Program-made: the position numbers and the translations under genes
Shown: positions 45,856 to 58,111 of the stretch, piece after piece
Position numbering within the stretch: the first letter of the stretch is position 1
Layout of the letters: each line of letters begins with the position of its first letter
Notes under the pieces: model-generated
The model's input: the letters and a program-made list of their open reading frames with translations, nothing else
What the model was told of the DNA's origin: nothing
The model's database searches: none
Assembly: GCA_036346255.1 (NCBI GenBank)
Contig: CM070625.1
Location: 21,599,488 to 21,663,487, forward strand
DNA: 64,000 bases
Source: Ampelocalamus luodianensis
Lineage: Eukaryota; Streptophyta; Magnoliopsida; Poales; Poaceae
Direction: 5' to 3'

Positions 45856-46238
45856 TATACAGTGAAAAACGTATGCATTAAACATACAGAAAAAAGGGAG
45901 CTCATACGAAAAGCAGTCATGAACACTAATTGATCATAAATTCAAATGGGGCATACAGTGAAATTGCTATGATTATCCAATCCATAATGTTCCTTGGCTT
46001 TAATCATAGGTACCATACATGATATCCGGGTTAATCTAACTATATACAAGCCACTATACATGATAAAATTGTATCAGAAACTATTCTATACGATTTCAAA
46101 GGAAAAAAGAAAGTAAGAAACCGTCTATACAGGCCATGCACATACAACAAATAATCTGATAGTGAAGAACAAAAGCAAACAAAATAACAAGCAGGGAACA
46201 ATAATACAGTTTTACACCATGTTAAGGATTGGGAAGCC

Positions 46239-46643
46239 GTGAAGTGGATTTTGAGATACCTTCGGAGCGGTACTAAGCTAAAGCTTTGCTTTGGTAAAGG
46301 TGAGCCTGTGTTGGTTGGATACATAGATTCTGATATGTTCGGAGATGTTGATAGCAGGAAGTCTACTTCAAAGTATTTGATTACCTATTCAGGGGGAGCT
46401 ATATTATGGAAAAGCAAGTTGCAGAAATATGTGGTATTGTCTACAACTAAAGCTGAGTTCATTGCAGCGACTGAGGCGAGCAAGGAACTATTGTGGCTGA
46501 AAAGGTTGACTAGTGAGCTTGGGCTTGATCAAGATAAATATGTGTTGTTTTGTGACAACCAAAGTGCTATCCACTTGAGCAAAAATTCTAGTTTCCACTC
46601 AAGGTCGAAGCATATTGATGTTCGATATATACCATTATATTAG
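46239..46643 (+). pseudogene. Copia RNase H, C-terminal part of pol (F2)
   Basis: Same frame and motifs as in F1, with two amino-acid changes (S to L in the GGAI.WKSK word and C to Y in LQK.VVLS). It ends at the same stop. Confidence 0.85.
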
Positions 46644-46813
46644 AGAGGTGTTGAGTTCTAAGCAAATGCAGCTTGAGAAGGTTCACACTGACGACAATTG
46701 GACTGATATGTTGACCAAGGTAGTGACGAGAGAGAAACTCGAGGTATGCCGGCAAATGGCTGGCATGATTGAGATGGGGTGTTAATTCCTTCATAATGTC
46801 GGGGGGAGGAGTT

Positions 46814-47755
46814 TGTTGGGCTATCCCTCCATATGAAGACCCATCTCAGCCCACAAGCCCAAGAAATAACAACCATTAGTTACCCTTGGAATGAAGGGTG
46901 GAGATATCTCCTCCTAGTGAGGGGATGAAACAACAAAACCCTAAGCCTCCCTTCAGCAGTGAGAGGGAGATAGAGAGAAGCAGCAGCAATCAAAAAGAAA
47001 TACAACAACAAGAAAGGAGAGGAAGAAGTGTTGTTCTAGCTTGAGTGCACCTGCGCGATCTTCATCAAGTGGGCGATCGGAGTAGCAAACGTGGTTGGAT
47101 CTGCCTCCAATTTGGTGTGTGAGCTTCTGACTTGTAGCTCTTTGATCTGTGCAGTTGGATTGAGGATTGGATTAGAGGAGCATCAGGTTTTAGAGGGATT
47201 TTGTCAGTTCGGGTAGCAGCAGATTCAGTAGTGAGCAGATTTGGTAGAAGTTCTATTTGAGTGGTGAAACGTTGTCCAATTTGTCTGAAATTTTTATAGC
47301 TTGTTAGGAACTCATGGATACACATTCCTACCAAGTTTCATGCAGTTTGGATCAGTATTTTGCTAGATATGAACTAAAATCCGAAGGGGACAGAGGATAG
47401 ATTTTGTTCAGCCTATTGGTTACTTCTTAATCCTGTGTTGCTGTTATTGTTGATGTGCTAAGGTTTCACCTTGATGGTGGTATTGTTGCTGCTGTAATTT
47501 CTGTAGTATAATCTAGAGAAGACTCAATTGTACCCATTGTTGATATAGTGGAAGATTTGGGGTGGACCGTTTGGTCCCGTGGTTTTTTACTCTTCATCTT
47601 GAGGAGATTTTTTTCACATTAAAATCCTTGTGTCAATGTGCATGTGATCTTGTTGATTATTCCGCTGCGTATCTGCTAGTTACAATTTTCTCACAGGTCA
47701 TCACGAGAAGAAAAGAGGTTGCTTGGACTACTGTTTGGTCATGTAAACCTCAACA
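46814..47755 (+). repeat. Single LTR inside F2
   Basis: It begins TGTTGGGCTATCCCTCC after the purine tract and ends CCTCAACA; length 942 bp. The TG start is preserved here. Confidence 0.82.
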
Positions 47756-47758
47756 AAG

Positions 47759-47770
47759 TGGTATCAGAGC
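47759..47770 (+). promoter_or_regulatory. Copia primer-binding site (F2)
   Basis: TGGTATCAGAGC, three bases after the LTR, the initiator methionine tRNA class. Confidence 0.9.
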
Positions 47771-47796
47771 ATTGTGTGTTTGCCTTGTGGTGAAAG

Positions 47797-50700
47797 ATGG
47801 AAGTGAATACTAGCAAAATGATCTCACTAAATGGTACAAATTACCAAGTTTGGAAGGGCAAGATGGAGGACTTATTCTATGTGAAGGAGTATTACAAGCC
47901 GGTGTTTGCACTTGAGAAACCAGATGACAAAACCGATAATGAATAGAAGATACTTCATCGCCAAGCTTGTGGGTTCATTCGACAATGGGTTGATCACAAT
48001 GTATTGAACTATATTAGTGATGAGACACATGCATGCTCCTTATGGCAGAAGTTGAAAGAGTTGTATGCCCGAAAAGAAGGTACAAATAAAATATTCTTGG
48101 TCAAGAAATTGATGCACTTGAGGTACCGAGAGGGCACTCTTGTGGCTGATCATGTGAATATATTTCAAGGCATTATCAATCAGTTCTCCTCCATGGGAAT
48201 CATAAATGGGGTTCGTGCTTGCTGCTACTTGGGTCATTGCTAGACTCTTGGGAAACTCTTAAAGTTACCTTGTGCAATTTCAGCTCCAAATGGTGTTGTC
48301 ACTTGGAACCATGTGAAGACCAAGGTGATAAATGAGGAGACAAGAAAGATTGCTGAAAGGGAGAGTTCCTCCTCACATTTAGAAGTGTTGCTCACTGAGT
48401 CAAATGGGGAGAAGTAGGAGCCATGGTCCGAAGAAAAGTACATTTGAAAGTAGAAGCAAGTCAAGAGGAAAGTATACAAATGTGGAATATTATCATTGCC
48501 ATGAGAAAGAACACCTCAAGAAGTTCTGCCGAAAGCTGAAGCGGGAGAACAAGAAAAAGAAAAAGGCACAGAAACATGACAGTGACAGCGATAGTGAGGT
48601 GGACCGTATTACTTCTATTGTTGAGGATATGATGATTCTTGTTAGTGAATACAACAAAAGTAATATTGGTAAGAATGTTTTAACTTTTGAGGAAAGGATC
48701 ATTGTAGTTTCTGATGATGCAACCATCAACCTTGAGGGTGATGACGAGATGGTTTGGATACCTGACAGTGGTGCTACAATTCATGCTACATCTCATAGAG
48801 AGTTCTTCACAAACTACATCCCAGGTGATTTTGGAATTGTGAAGATGGGTAACAATGATTGTGCTCAAATCATTGGAAAGGGGGATGTGCACTTGAAGAC
48901 TGCCAATGGTACAAGGTTAATTCTCAAGTCTGTGAGGCTTGTTTCAGTGCTTCGGCTCAACATAATTTCAGTTGGATTGCTTGATAAAGACAACTACAAC
49001 AGTAGTTTTAGAGATTGACAATACAAGCTCACCAAGGGAAGCATGGTGGTTGCAAGAGGTAAAATTATTTCTCTCTTGTATCATGTTCATGCTAAAGTTT
49101 CTAGTGTTTCTGTTAATGCACTAGAGAAGGAGGATCCTTGTGTTCTATGGCACAAGAGGCTCGCGCACATGAGTGAGAAGGGAATGACCGTGCTAGTCAA
49201 GAAGGATTTCCTATTAAGGATGAAGAGTGTACACTTAGAAAAGTGTGAAGATTGCCTAGTGGGGAAGCAGCACCGGGTTGCTTTCAAAAGTCAGCCTCCT
49301 CACAAGAAGCCAAAGTTGCTGGATTTGGTGCATTCCGATGTGTGCAAGATGTCGGTAAGTTCCATCGGTGGCGCTAAGTACTTTGTCACTTTCATTGATG
49401 ATTTCTCCAGAAAAGTTTGGGCTTATCCCTTGAAGTCCAAAGATCAAGTGTTGAGTGTATGCAAGCAATTTCAAGCCTCTGTTGAAAGATAGACTGAGAA
49501 GAAGATAAAGTACATCCGTACTGATAATGGAGGAGAATACATTGATCCATTTGATGCATATTGCAAGAAGCAAGGAATTAGGCATCAATTTACTCCTCCT
49601 AAGACACCACAACTAAATGGCGTTGCTGAGAGGATGAACATGACATTAGTGGAGAGAGTTTGATGCATGTTGTCACATGTAAAGCTACCAAAGCACTACT
49701 GGGGTGAGGCTTTGGTGACTGCAGTTTATCTTATTAATCTATCACCATGTTATCCTTTATAGGGAGATGTTCCTAACAGGGTTTGGTATGACAAGGATGT
49801 GTCATATGACTACCTAAAGGTGTTTGGGTGCAAAGCCTTTGTTCATATTCCTCAAAATGAGAGGTTAAAGCTTGATGTAAAAACACGTCAGTGCATATTC
49901 CTTGGCTATGGTTTGGATGAATTTGGTTACAAGTTATTTGATCCTATAGCAAAGAAGGTTGTAAGAAGTCATGACGTTGTGTTTGTTGAAGACCAAACTA
50001 TTAAGGATATTGTGAAGGCAAAGGTGCAAGCTCCTCAACAACAAGACATGGTTGATTTAGACCCAGTTCCTCTGACCCTAGCTCCACAACAAGCTGAAGG
50101 TGATGTTGCGATGATGCACAAGACGATGCGCAAGGTACGATGATGATGGTGCTCCCAAGAACAACAAGCAAGTCGATGTTGATGGGCATGACATGCAACC
50201 ACCGCATTAGAAGCTCCACCAAATAGCTCCACTCGACGATCCGCGGAGATCGCAGGCCTCTACTAGGTATTCTCGATGATTATGTGGTGTTATTATCTGA
50301 TGGTTCAGAACCTGAGTGTTTTGTAGAAGCAAAAGAGGATGAGCATAAGGAGTGGATGAAGGCTATGCAAGACGAAATGAATTCCTTGCATAAGAATCAT
50401 GCATATGAGTTAGTAAAGTTGCCTAAGGGCAAGAAAGCATTGAAGAACAAGTGGGTCTACAGAATCAAGCAAGAAGAGCACAATGTACATCCAAGGTACA
50501 AGGCCAGGCTGGTTGTGAAAGGTTTCAGTCAAAAGAAAGGGATAGACTTTGATGAGATCTTTTCTCCGGTGGTGAAGATGACATCCATTCGGGTGGTTCT
50601 TGGCTTGGCAGCTAGTCTCAATTTGGAGATTGAGCAGATGGATGTGAATGCAGCGTTCCTTTACGGGGACTTGGGGGGAAGAGATATACATCGAGCAACC

Positions 50701-50980
50701 TGAGAGGTTTGTTAAGAAAGGCAAGAAAAACTTTGTGTGCAAGTTGACGAAAAGTCTTTATGGCCTGAAACAAGCACCAAGTAATGGTACATGAAGTTTG
50801 ATTATGTTATGGGAGAGCAAGGCTACAAGAGGTGTACCTCAGACCATTGCGTGTTTATTCAGAGGTTTGCTAATGATGATTTTATCATCTTATTACTGTA
50901 TGTTGATAATATCTTACTTGTTGGCAAGAATACCTCTAGGATTGCAGAACTGAATAAGAAGTTGAGCAAGTCATTTGCCA
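47797..50980 (+). pseudogene. Copia gag-protease-integrase-RT (F2), many stops
   Basis: Same order as F1 but better preserved in the middle. Frame 48404-49018 has a zinc knuckle (YYHCHEKEHLKKFCRK) and the protease phrase WIPDSGATIHAT. Frame 49043-49492 has GAG-pre-integrase and integrase (LDLVHSDVCK, FVTFIDDFSRK). RT runs from 50284. Small indels are crowded at about 50100-50280 and near 50690 (an extra G). Stops in gag, integrase and before RT coincide with those in F1. Confidence 0.85.
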
Positions 50981-51073
50981 TGAGATACCAAGCCAAGTCT
51001 CCAATTGCAATACGTATAGTAGGACGTTCTAGAAGTACCTGAGATAATGATTTTTTAGAGGAACCTGAGATAA

Positions 51074-51860
51074 TCTTCTTAACTAATAAAAGAAAGGGTT
51101 TACTCCCGCGCAGCGGAAAATCGTCCCACCTCTTTCTCCCCCATGACTCACGAGTCGCGAGCGTGTCTATGCCTTCACTTCTTCCGTAATCACCAAAACA
51201 GCCACCGCCCCACTTCTTCTTCACATACACACACCGAAATTCACCGTCGTCCCACAACTTTCTATCTCGCACCCTGTCCCTCATGCTGTGACTAAACAGG
51301 TAGCGGGGAGGGGAGGTGGCGGCATGGTAAGGCAGCAGTGGGGACGGGAGAAGGCACCGGGAGGACAGGCAGAGATGAAGGCATCCTTCCCTCACCGTGC
51401 CGTCGTCTCCAGTTCACCGCACTGCATCCTCTTCATCTTAACCATTCCCTGCGATGCCGCCACTACCTCCTCCCCTGATCTCTCACCTCCTCACCGCGAT
51501 GTGTCAGGGGAGGGCTGTAGAGGCCAATGCCTGTGAGAACCAAGTCGCGGCTTGGGTTCAGGGTGAAAGAAGGTGATCGTCGATGTGTAGCCCTCTTCCT
51601 TACTGGCCGACAATGACAAGAAATGGGCAGTGTATCGAAGAGGGAAGTCGATATGAACTTCAACTTCCAAAGAGAAACAATCTATGAGCTTAAAATTTTA
51701 ATTTCCGGGTAGTAGTAGGTGATGCAATATGCGGAGTTAATATTTCTGTTTATATGTGTGTGAAAGAAAATTAATATTTATTATATGGTTTAGAGTTCCA
51801 TCTGTGGTATGTATCATCGTCTTTTGAGGTTCTCATGCAACGCACGCAGCACCCTACTAG
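51074..51860. mobile_element. Helitron H1, copy in T2
   Basis: Same ends as the T0 copy (A|TCTTCTTAAC...CCCTACTAG|T). It is close to T0 over the part where T1 is full of indels. Confidence 0.7.
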
Positions 51861-52301
51861 TAACTAATAAAGAGGAGTTTACCCCCGCACACCGGGAGGA
51901 TCATCCCACCCCTACATACGTAAAAAACCAATAAACCCCCACACGCGTACTGAGACCACTGTGTCCACCACGATACGTCCCTAATGTGGCCTCTCCTCAC
52001 ATCTGCACTATCACCGCCCCGCTCTTCTTCCTCCGATTCCACCCCTCGCCCCGCCTTGCACCCACATCGGCGCTACCACCCTTGATTTGTGCACCTTCAA
52101 CCTCGCAGTCACCAAAACCACCCTCGCCACTACCATCCGTGTGCGTCCCCTGTCTCTCAGTGCTTGCAGAGCCCCCACATGTCGCATTACCCTTCTCCCT
52201 CCCATTCACCCTAGGCTCCGTCGCCGCCGCTCCACCCACTCCCCCGTCCCCATCTCCTCCCTCACTCTCCTCTATTATGTAACACGCTGGCACTCTGCTA
52301 G
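51861..52301. mobile_element. Helitron-like H2, copy in T2
   Basis: It adjoins H1 and ends GCTGGCACTCTGCTAG|T. A short segment before the 3' end (TATTTGTGTTTCTGTTGC in T1) is missing here. Confidence 0.6.
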
Positions 52302-52743
52302 TCATGAACTGCAACTGCGGTTTACTCCTCTAGTTTGTTGGGCTGGACAACACAGTCAATCAAGCTCCTGGCCGTAACCGCCCAGGGGCGGAGAGCCCCT
52401 AGCCCCCTACCCTCCTCAGGCCCAACGGCGTCAACCTTCCTAGGCCGCAGACCCGGTGGCTACGGCCCATGAGAGAGGCTTAGCACCCAGCCCATGCGGG
52501 ACGCCCCCACTACCATGGTCCATGTCCCCACGATTCATTTCACACGCCGCGCGCACGCGAGACGACGTTGCCAACGCTGAGATGCCCGTCGCCTGGCGTC
52601 GCGCGCCGTTCCGGCAGAGGCAAGCAATGCGACGTCAAGAAATTGAGGTGATCAGAAAATGCGAGGCACACGGCCGGGAAAGTACCCCCACCCGCCTCAA
52701 CCTGGTCAGTATCCAAGTCTCAGTCGGATAGCTCCCTCCCAGG
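52302..52743. other. T2 flank between Helitron H2 and P3; empty hAT site
   Basis: No gene seen. It joins P3 directly at CTGTGGAG (52744-52751). Confidence 0.55.
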
Positions 52744-53035
52744 CTGTGGAGTGGAGTTCAACTGTTATAACACATGCACCGATCATTGACACGCGTACAG
52801 TGCATGGATGCAACGCTTTATTTCATACTAACAAACTACGGAATGTTCTCCGGTACATCCAAGATTTGACAGACTTGTCGCGCAGAGAACATCTTTCGCT
52901 GATACAGAATAATGATCGAGTAATCAACTTTGCGCGTCTCAGCTATAACTACTATATAAATCTGGATAGCCACTAGTAGTCTCATATCTGTGCACCAATT
53001 ACAAATCCATGTCGTATATACGTTCGTGAGTTCAT

Positions 53036-53773
53036 TCACATAGGGGCTGGCGCGCCAACCGGAGCCCTGACCGGAGCACCAACCGGCGACATCCCCGCCA
53101 TCATACGGCGGTTGCCCACGTTCTTCTGCGCCTCGCACAGCGCTGGCAGCGACATACCTGCATCCATTTAAGACCAATCGATCGTTCACATAGACAAGAA
53201 AGTCAAAGCTGGCATGCACAATGTTAATAGTATATCTTCGATCGGTGCATGTTTGCATGATCGGGCGCTGCGACGCACCTTCACCGGCGGCGAGGGTGGC
53301 GTAGAGGTCGACGATGTTGGGGCATCCCCCGTAGCAGGCCGTGGAGCACAGCGCCCGCACGAAGCGACGGTCGTCCGCGGCGGCGCTGGCGACGGGGAGG
53401 CCCAGCGCGGCGCGGTCGACGCCGCAGGCACTCACGCAGCCGTCGGTCTCGACCCAGCCGGACAGGGCCCGCACCGCCACCGCCGACGTCTGGCACCGGT
53501 GCGTCCCCTCGGGCGTGCTCTCCAGCACGCACCGCTTCCCGCCCGACGAGACGGCGAACGCGCACACGTCCGGCGGCAGCTGCTCGCACACCAGGCCATC
53601 ACCTGCATTTATGCATATAGTTCACAGATGCATGCACGCACTCTTAGTACTAGATCAAACGAAATTAACCTAAGCAATTGCAGCCGTGCGCACGCGTACG
53701 TACCAAGAGCTGACTGGACAAGGACGGCGAGGGAGACGAGGAGCGCGAGAGCGACGGCGAAGGAGGAAGCCAT
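53036..53773 (-). CDS. PAR1-family secreted protein, copy 3 (intact)
   Basis: Exon 1 is 53773-53704, exon 2 53602-53279 and exon 3 53157-53036, giving 171 residues. Signal peptide and cysteine pattern are the same as in copy 2. The one coding difference I can see from copy 2 is in the C-terminal repeat: the second VGAP reads VRAP (Gly to Arg, a single C-to-T change on the plus strand). Promoter and TATA box are preserved. The gene lies at the right edge of the array; its upstream sequence beyond about 54536 differs from that of copies 1 and 2, so regulation by distal elements could differ. Confidence 0.9.
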
Positions 53774-53907
53774 TGATGCACACCGAGCTAGCTTACAAGT
53801 AGCAACTACAGATCGGTGAGGAGTACTAGAGAAGAGTAGCTTGTACTAGTGTTGCTACGACTTGGCTTGCGAAGGATGAGATGGTGAGGATAGGAGAGAG
53901 CTGTGCG

Positions 53908-53915
53908 TTTATATA
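53908..53915 (-). promoter_or_regulatory. TATA box of PAR1 copy 3
   Basis: TATATAAA on the minus strand, at the same distance from the start codon as in the other copies. Confidence 0.7.
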
Positions 53916-54539
53916 CATCCAGGAAGGCAGGTGTGGCCGCCCGCGGCGTACGTGGTGATTTTCTGAGGCAGGCCGGGTGAAGTTAACGAAACGAAGCGGC
54001 ACGGGCACGCTACCTGAAGAGCAACTGCCTGCCGTGGCTGCCCGGCCTCTTGTACATCTCCTGGCCCTAGCTTCCTAAGGTGTTTTCTGTCGATTCAACT
54101 GCGCACTTGTTTGTCTGAAGTGTCGCAACTTACCGTATGGGCCATGTTCATTGGGGAGATGTAAATAAATTTGGAGTGATATGATCTCTGCTCACACGTT
54201 AGCTAGCACGTACATCGATCGCGCCGTGCACAGGCTATTCAATTCGGCAAGAGCAACGAGGTATTGCAGTTTATGAATTGCATTTTGTCGTCGCCTTACC
54301 GGTTTGCTGGAGAGGAAGGAGAGAACGATATATTACAGCAATCAGTTCATCGCACGATCATCACTGAGTACTTTGATTCGGGTATATCAGTTTATGCCAT
54401 GCAAGTCTTGGAAAGAATCGGTGCAGTGGTTAGCGTAGTAAATTCCAATAGTATTTCCTTGTGAACTCGTGGCTACCCGGGGCCACTACTAAACTGCCAA
54501 TTGCAGGTTAACTGGGGCAGTTGCTTGTTCTGATCAGCA

Positions 54540-55140
54540 CGTATCCCCATCTCACCACCGAGCACACAAATTTTTTCACATTCCGGTTCAGCATTGTAAA
54601 ATTTTCACATTCCATTTCAGCAACGAAAAGTTACTAGCACTTCTACCAGACCAAGGCTGGTTTTTGTAGCAAAATTCATGGTAACTTTTAAGGTACAATG
54701 AACACATATACAAGATAATGAAAATTGATAGCACAATCTCAAGCGATCACAGCGCAACAGAAGATACATATACAGTGAAAAACGTATGCGTTAAACCTAC
54801 AGAAAAAAGGGAGCTCATACGAAAAGCAGTCATGAACACTAATTGATCATAGATTCAAATGGGGCATACAGTGAAATTGCTATGATTCTCCAATCCACAA
54901 TGTTCCTTGGCTTTGATCACAGGTACCATACATGATATCCGGGTTAATCTAACTATATACAAGTCACTATACATGACAAAATGGTATCAGAAACTATTCT
55001 ATACGATTTCAAAGGAAAAAGAAAGTAAGAAACCGTCTATACAGGCCATGCACATACAACAAATAATCTGATAGTGAAGAACAAAAGCAAACAAGAAAAC
55101 AAGCACGGAACAATAACAGAGTTTTACACCCTGTTAAGGA
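54540..55140. other. Diverged right part of P3
   Basis: From about 54537 this sequence differs from P1 and P2 by substitutions, a rearranged 50-bp stretch and the absence of the mini-Helitron. It keeps collinearity up to TGTTAAGGA (55140), after which P1 and P2 pass into F. No gene identified. Confidence 0.6.
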
Positions 55141-56640
55141 CTCAGCAAAATTAGAAAATTATTCTGCATATGGGGAGCTGCTCCCTAGCTGCTATGCAGT
55201 TGTGATTTCATCATACAACAGAAGAAATGATCTACGGACATAACTGGTATAATCAAATCATGGCAGCAAATCCAACATAAATCATGCCAAACCTCCTCCA
55301 ATCCAATGGTTCCAGTGGACACTGCCACCAAACCTCACAACATTAAAACATACAGGTGACCGTGCATGAGCATGAGCCCTTTGGAATTGTTCCTCCCAGG
55401 GAAACGGTTAAGCCAAAACTATGCAAGTAAAAGGAAAAATACACATCATAACAACGAATAGTAAAAGGAAAAAAATACACATCATAACAACGAATAGTAG
55501 TCCATTCATATAAAACCTCTTTGTCTTCATTTGATCTATATTGGTTGTGGTTGATGCACTTGTCTCATAGTCGTAGAGACTTGCAGAAAGATAACAAAGA
55601 GGGCAGGTCATGTTTCATTGCCTTGAGGGGTTTTACCAATGTGGAATTAAAAGAGTTTACAAATAATAAAAATATGAAATAAAAAAGGAGCACCTCAGAA
55701 TATTTCCCCAATGTTTTCTTCACTGGTAACCTTACCTCAAAGTGCAAGGATGAATATAGAGGTAACACATCATTGATGCTCTCCAGAATAAAAAGCATGA
55801 GTCAAAACTTTTGTGCCCACAAGAGATGCTACATTTTAAAAAAAAACTAAAGATGCTACACTGTGTTACTAAGTTTGCATAAGGCAACAGCAGAAGGCAA
55901 GGATGCTTGGATTGTCATGTGTGCTAGTCTGTTAGATACTTAGATTTGTTTCCCCGCATAATGAGAGATGCAGCAAGTTGCATTTTTTTTCCTTTCTGAA
56001 AATGTACCACACCGATTGGGGTGTGTACGTGGTTTTATTTGTCGTTTAATTACCCCCCTTAAAGTTCAATTTGGGAAATGCAAACCGATTAAACCAATCT
56101 ACAATTAGGAAATCGGAACTTAAAAACTGAACTACATTCGGTTCATTTAGTTGCTTTACTCGCTTACATGTTCCATAAAATACGATCTAATGTACTTTAC
56201 ATGATATTAGTACAATTTATTCACCAACATATGGACCTCAAAAGTACAATTTACCAATGTAAACACTGAAGGAAATGCATGACCTTTCCAGCAGCAGAGT
56301 ATATTATTCTGATAGAAAAATTAAGACTTGGATCATATAAACAAAAAAAATGTTTTAGAACTTTATAAGCAGTAACAGGTCGAGCGTGCCTGGGATCTCA
56401 GTACGTATGTCTTCTTCAATACTTGAGAAGTTGCAGAAAGATAACGCAGATAATAGTTGCATCATCGATCCAGGACTTCAATTCACACAAAGCCACAGAC
56501 AAAAGAACAAACCGACAAAGGAAGAACACTAGAGCATCTCAGACTACATATTCCCCAATGGGTTTCTTCACTGGTAACCCTCAAAGTGCAAGGATGAGTA
56601 AAGATGGACGTAACATCACCGATGCTCTCCGAAACCAAAC
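55141..56640. other. Unduplicated flank with a local repeat
   Basis: No coding exon is supported. Segments 55575-55790 and 56429-56632 share GCAGAAAGATAAC, TTTCTTCACTGGTAACC, CAAAGTGCAAGGATGA and GATGCTCTCC in the same order. They are therefore an old local duplication with about 845 bp between copies. Confidence 0.55.
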
Positions 56641-56729
56641 AGCAGGTGAATTCTCACAGCAGCAAATCAATGGACGACTAAACGGACAGATAGGCTATAG
56701 CACGGAGACAGGAAGCAGCGGACGCATAC

Positions 56730-56845
56730 CTCGCCGGCTTCGGGTTCCGCGGACGGCGGCTGCAGGCCTTACCAGGTGCGAACGGGTCGCTGGTACGAGA
56801 CGGAAGGGCGGCGGCGTGGTGGCTTTGAGGTTTTAGAGGAGGCAT
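56730..56845 (-). other. Possible first exon of an unrecognised minus-strand gene
   Basis: From an ATG at 56845 a short Pro/His/Ala-rich frame (MPPLKPQSHHAAALPSRTSD) runs into two candidate donors, GTAAGG at about 56772 and GTATGC at about 56729. Just upstream, the minus strand has GTTAGGGTTAGG, which resembles a telo-box often found near starts of housekeeping genes. Downstream exons could not be identified, and the protein is not recognised. Confidence 0.3.
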
Positions 56846-56965
56846 CCTAACCCTAACGGGGAGCTGAACTACACACGGCCACGCGGGAGTACGTGGTGGA
56901 CCTGAAGTTCTAGGGCCAGTTGGGCCTTTACTGGGCCCTTTTTGAGCTTGGGCTGGCGGATCCAA

Positions 56966-58111
56966 TAACTAACGATGAGATTGTCATATTCACAAACTTA
57001 TTTTTCCTTTAAAAACAAGGCTACGACTTACTTTCCTCTAAAAATATATATTTACTACTTACAGGCACTTGAAGGTTTAGAAATTGTACATGATGAGAAT
57101 GACAATCAACACAAATGCCTTGAATTTATCAATATATAATTCGATGGTATTTCGTACGGTATGGTTTTGCAAAACTCTAGATGCCCATATATCTCCAAAA
57201 AATACAAAGAATTATTTCATCCAAAAACGAAGGAAGTGAATTCAGAAATTATGCTGATCAGCTGTTTTAGAATGAAAGCTTGTTATTCGTTATTCCCAGA
57301 ACCAGAGCAGTTTCCATGAAGACGGAACTCACAGGTCACACAGGCTCATAGCAACCATTCCAACAACAAATGAACGAACTAGATGGTCAGGCGTGCTACA
57401 CTGCGCTCGCCGGTTGAATGTATGATATTTGACGGATGTTTGTACGGTGTTCGATATGGCACAATGTAATTTGACCTGCAGTATATGAAATGTTAGGAGC
57501 AGGGCTAATTGATTTTTTTTTCTGTGTTAGATGGATTAGAAGCAAATTTCTTCTGGAAGATCTGAAGTCGATAAAAGTAAACAGACATACTAAATGGTGT
57601 TGTACCGCTATGTGGATTGAATATGATTAAACTAAAATATCAGTAAGACAATACGCAGTACCATGTCGTAGGAAACATACAGACACTGGCATACGTTTCT
57701 AGGTAGTATATAATTTGTGCAGACAGCAGTTTGGTTTTCACCCCATGGTGAGCACGGCAGCAAGCCTAGTGGTGGTAATATGGTAAGCATCATGGAGCAT
57801 GCAAAAGTAATGTAAGATGCATGTAAGTAAGATTATTTGTAAGGTCCTAGCGTAGCACAGCGGAAGATCAAATGATTGAAGGTGCAGAACATCAGTGTTC
57901 TTCTAGCTGTACGATGGGGTGAAAGCAGCAAAAGATAGCGAACACAAAGCCATGGCATACATGGTAGAAGTGCATACCTAGCTGCGCTGATGCTTTCGGA
58001 CTGTGTTCAGCACATGCCGGGTTCAGGAACAGACCAAGGATACATCGTTTCGTAGTGCTCATTATACATCCTAGGAGGTGGAAGCATTATTTCAATGTTA
58101 TGCTCACCAGA
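56966..58111. other. Intergenic, no gene supported
   Basis: AT-rich and low-copy in appearance, with no recognised repeats or domains. Confidence 0.4.

Larger units (their letters stand above)
46229..50980 (+). mobile_element. F2: permuted copia (Tork-like) fragment at the P2/T2 junction
   Basis: It is a near-identical second copy of F1 with the same start (after TGTTAAGGA) and the same end (before TGAGATACC). The order is again RNase H, LTR (46814-47755), PBS, gag, protease, integrase, RT. Identical junctions show that it was copied together with the unit and did not insert twice. Confidence 0.88.
28674..55140. repeat. Head-to-tail tandem array T0-(hAT)-P1-F1-T1-P2-F2-T2-P3, period about 9.1 kb
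   Basis: The word CTGTGGAGTGGAGTTCAACT marks the start of P at 34468, 43584 and 52744, spacings of 9,116 and 9,160 bp. T copies (28674-30443, about 41840-43591, about 50980-52751) start at TGAGATACCAAGCCAAG. P copies (34468-37099, 43584-46228, 52744-55140) end at TGTTAAGGA. F copies (37100 to about 41840 and 46229 to about 50980) lie between P and the next T. P3 continues into unduplicated sequence, and left of T0 the sequence is unique. The copies are nearly identical over long stretches, so the duplication is young compared with the Ty3 element to the left. Confidence 0.93.

Noticed and set aside
56846..56864. Telomere-like CCTAACCCTAACGG
   Set aside because: Only about two units are present. 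This is the size of a telo-box promoter element, not an interstitial telomere.
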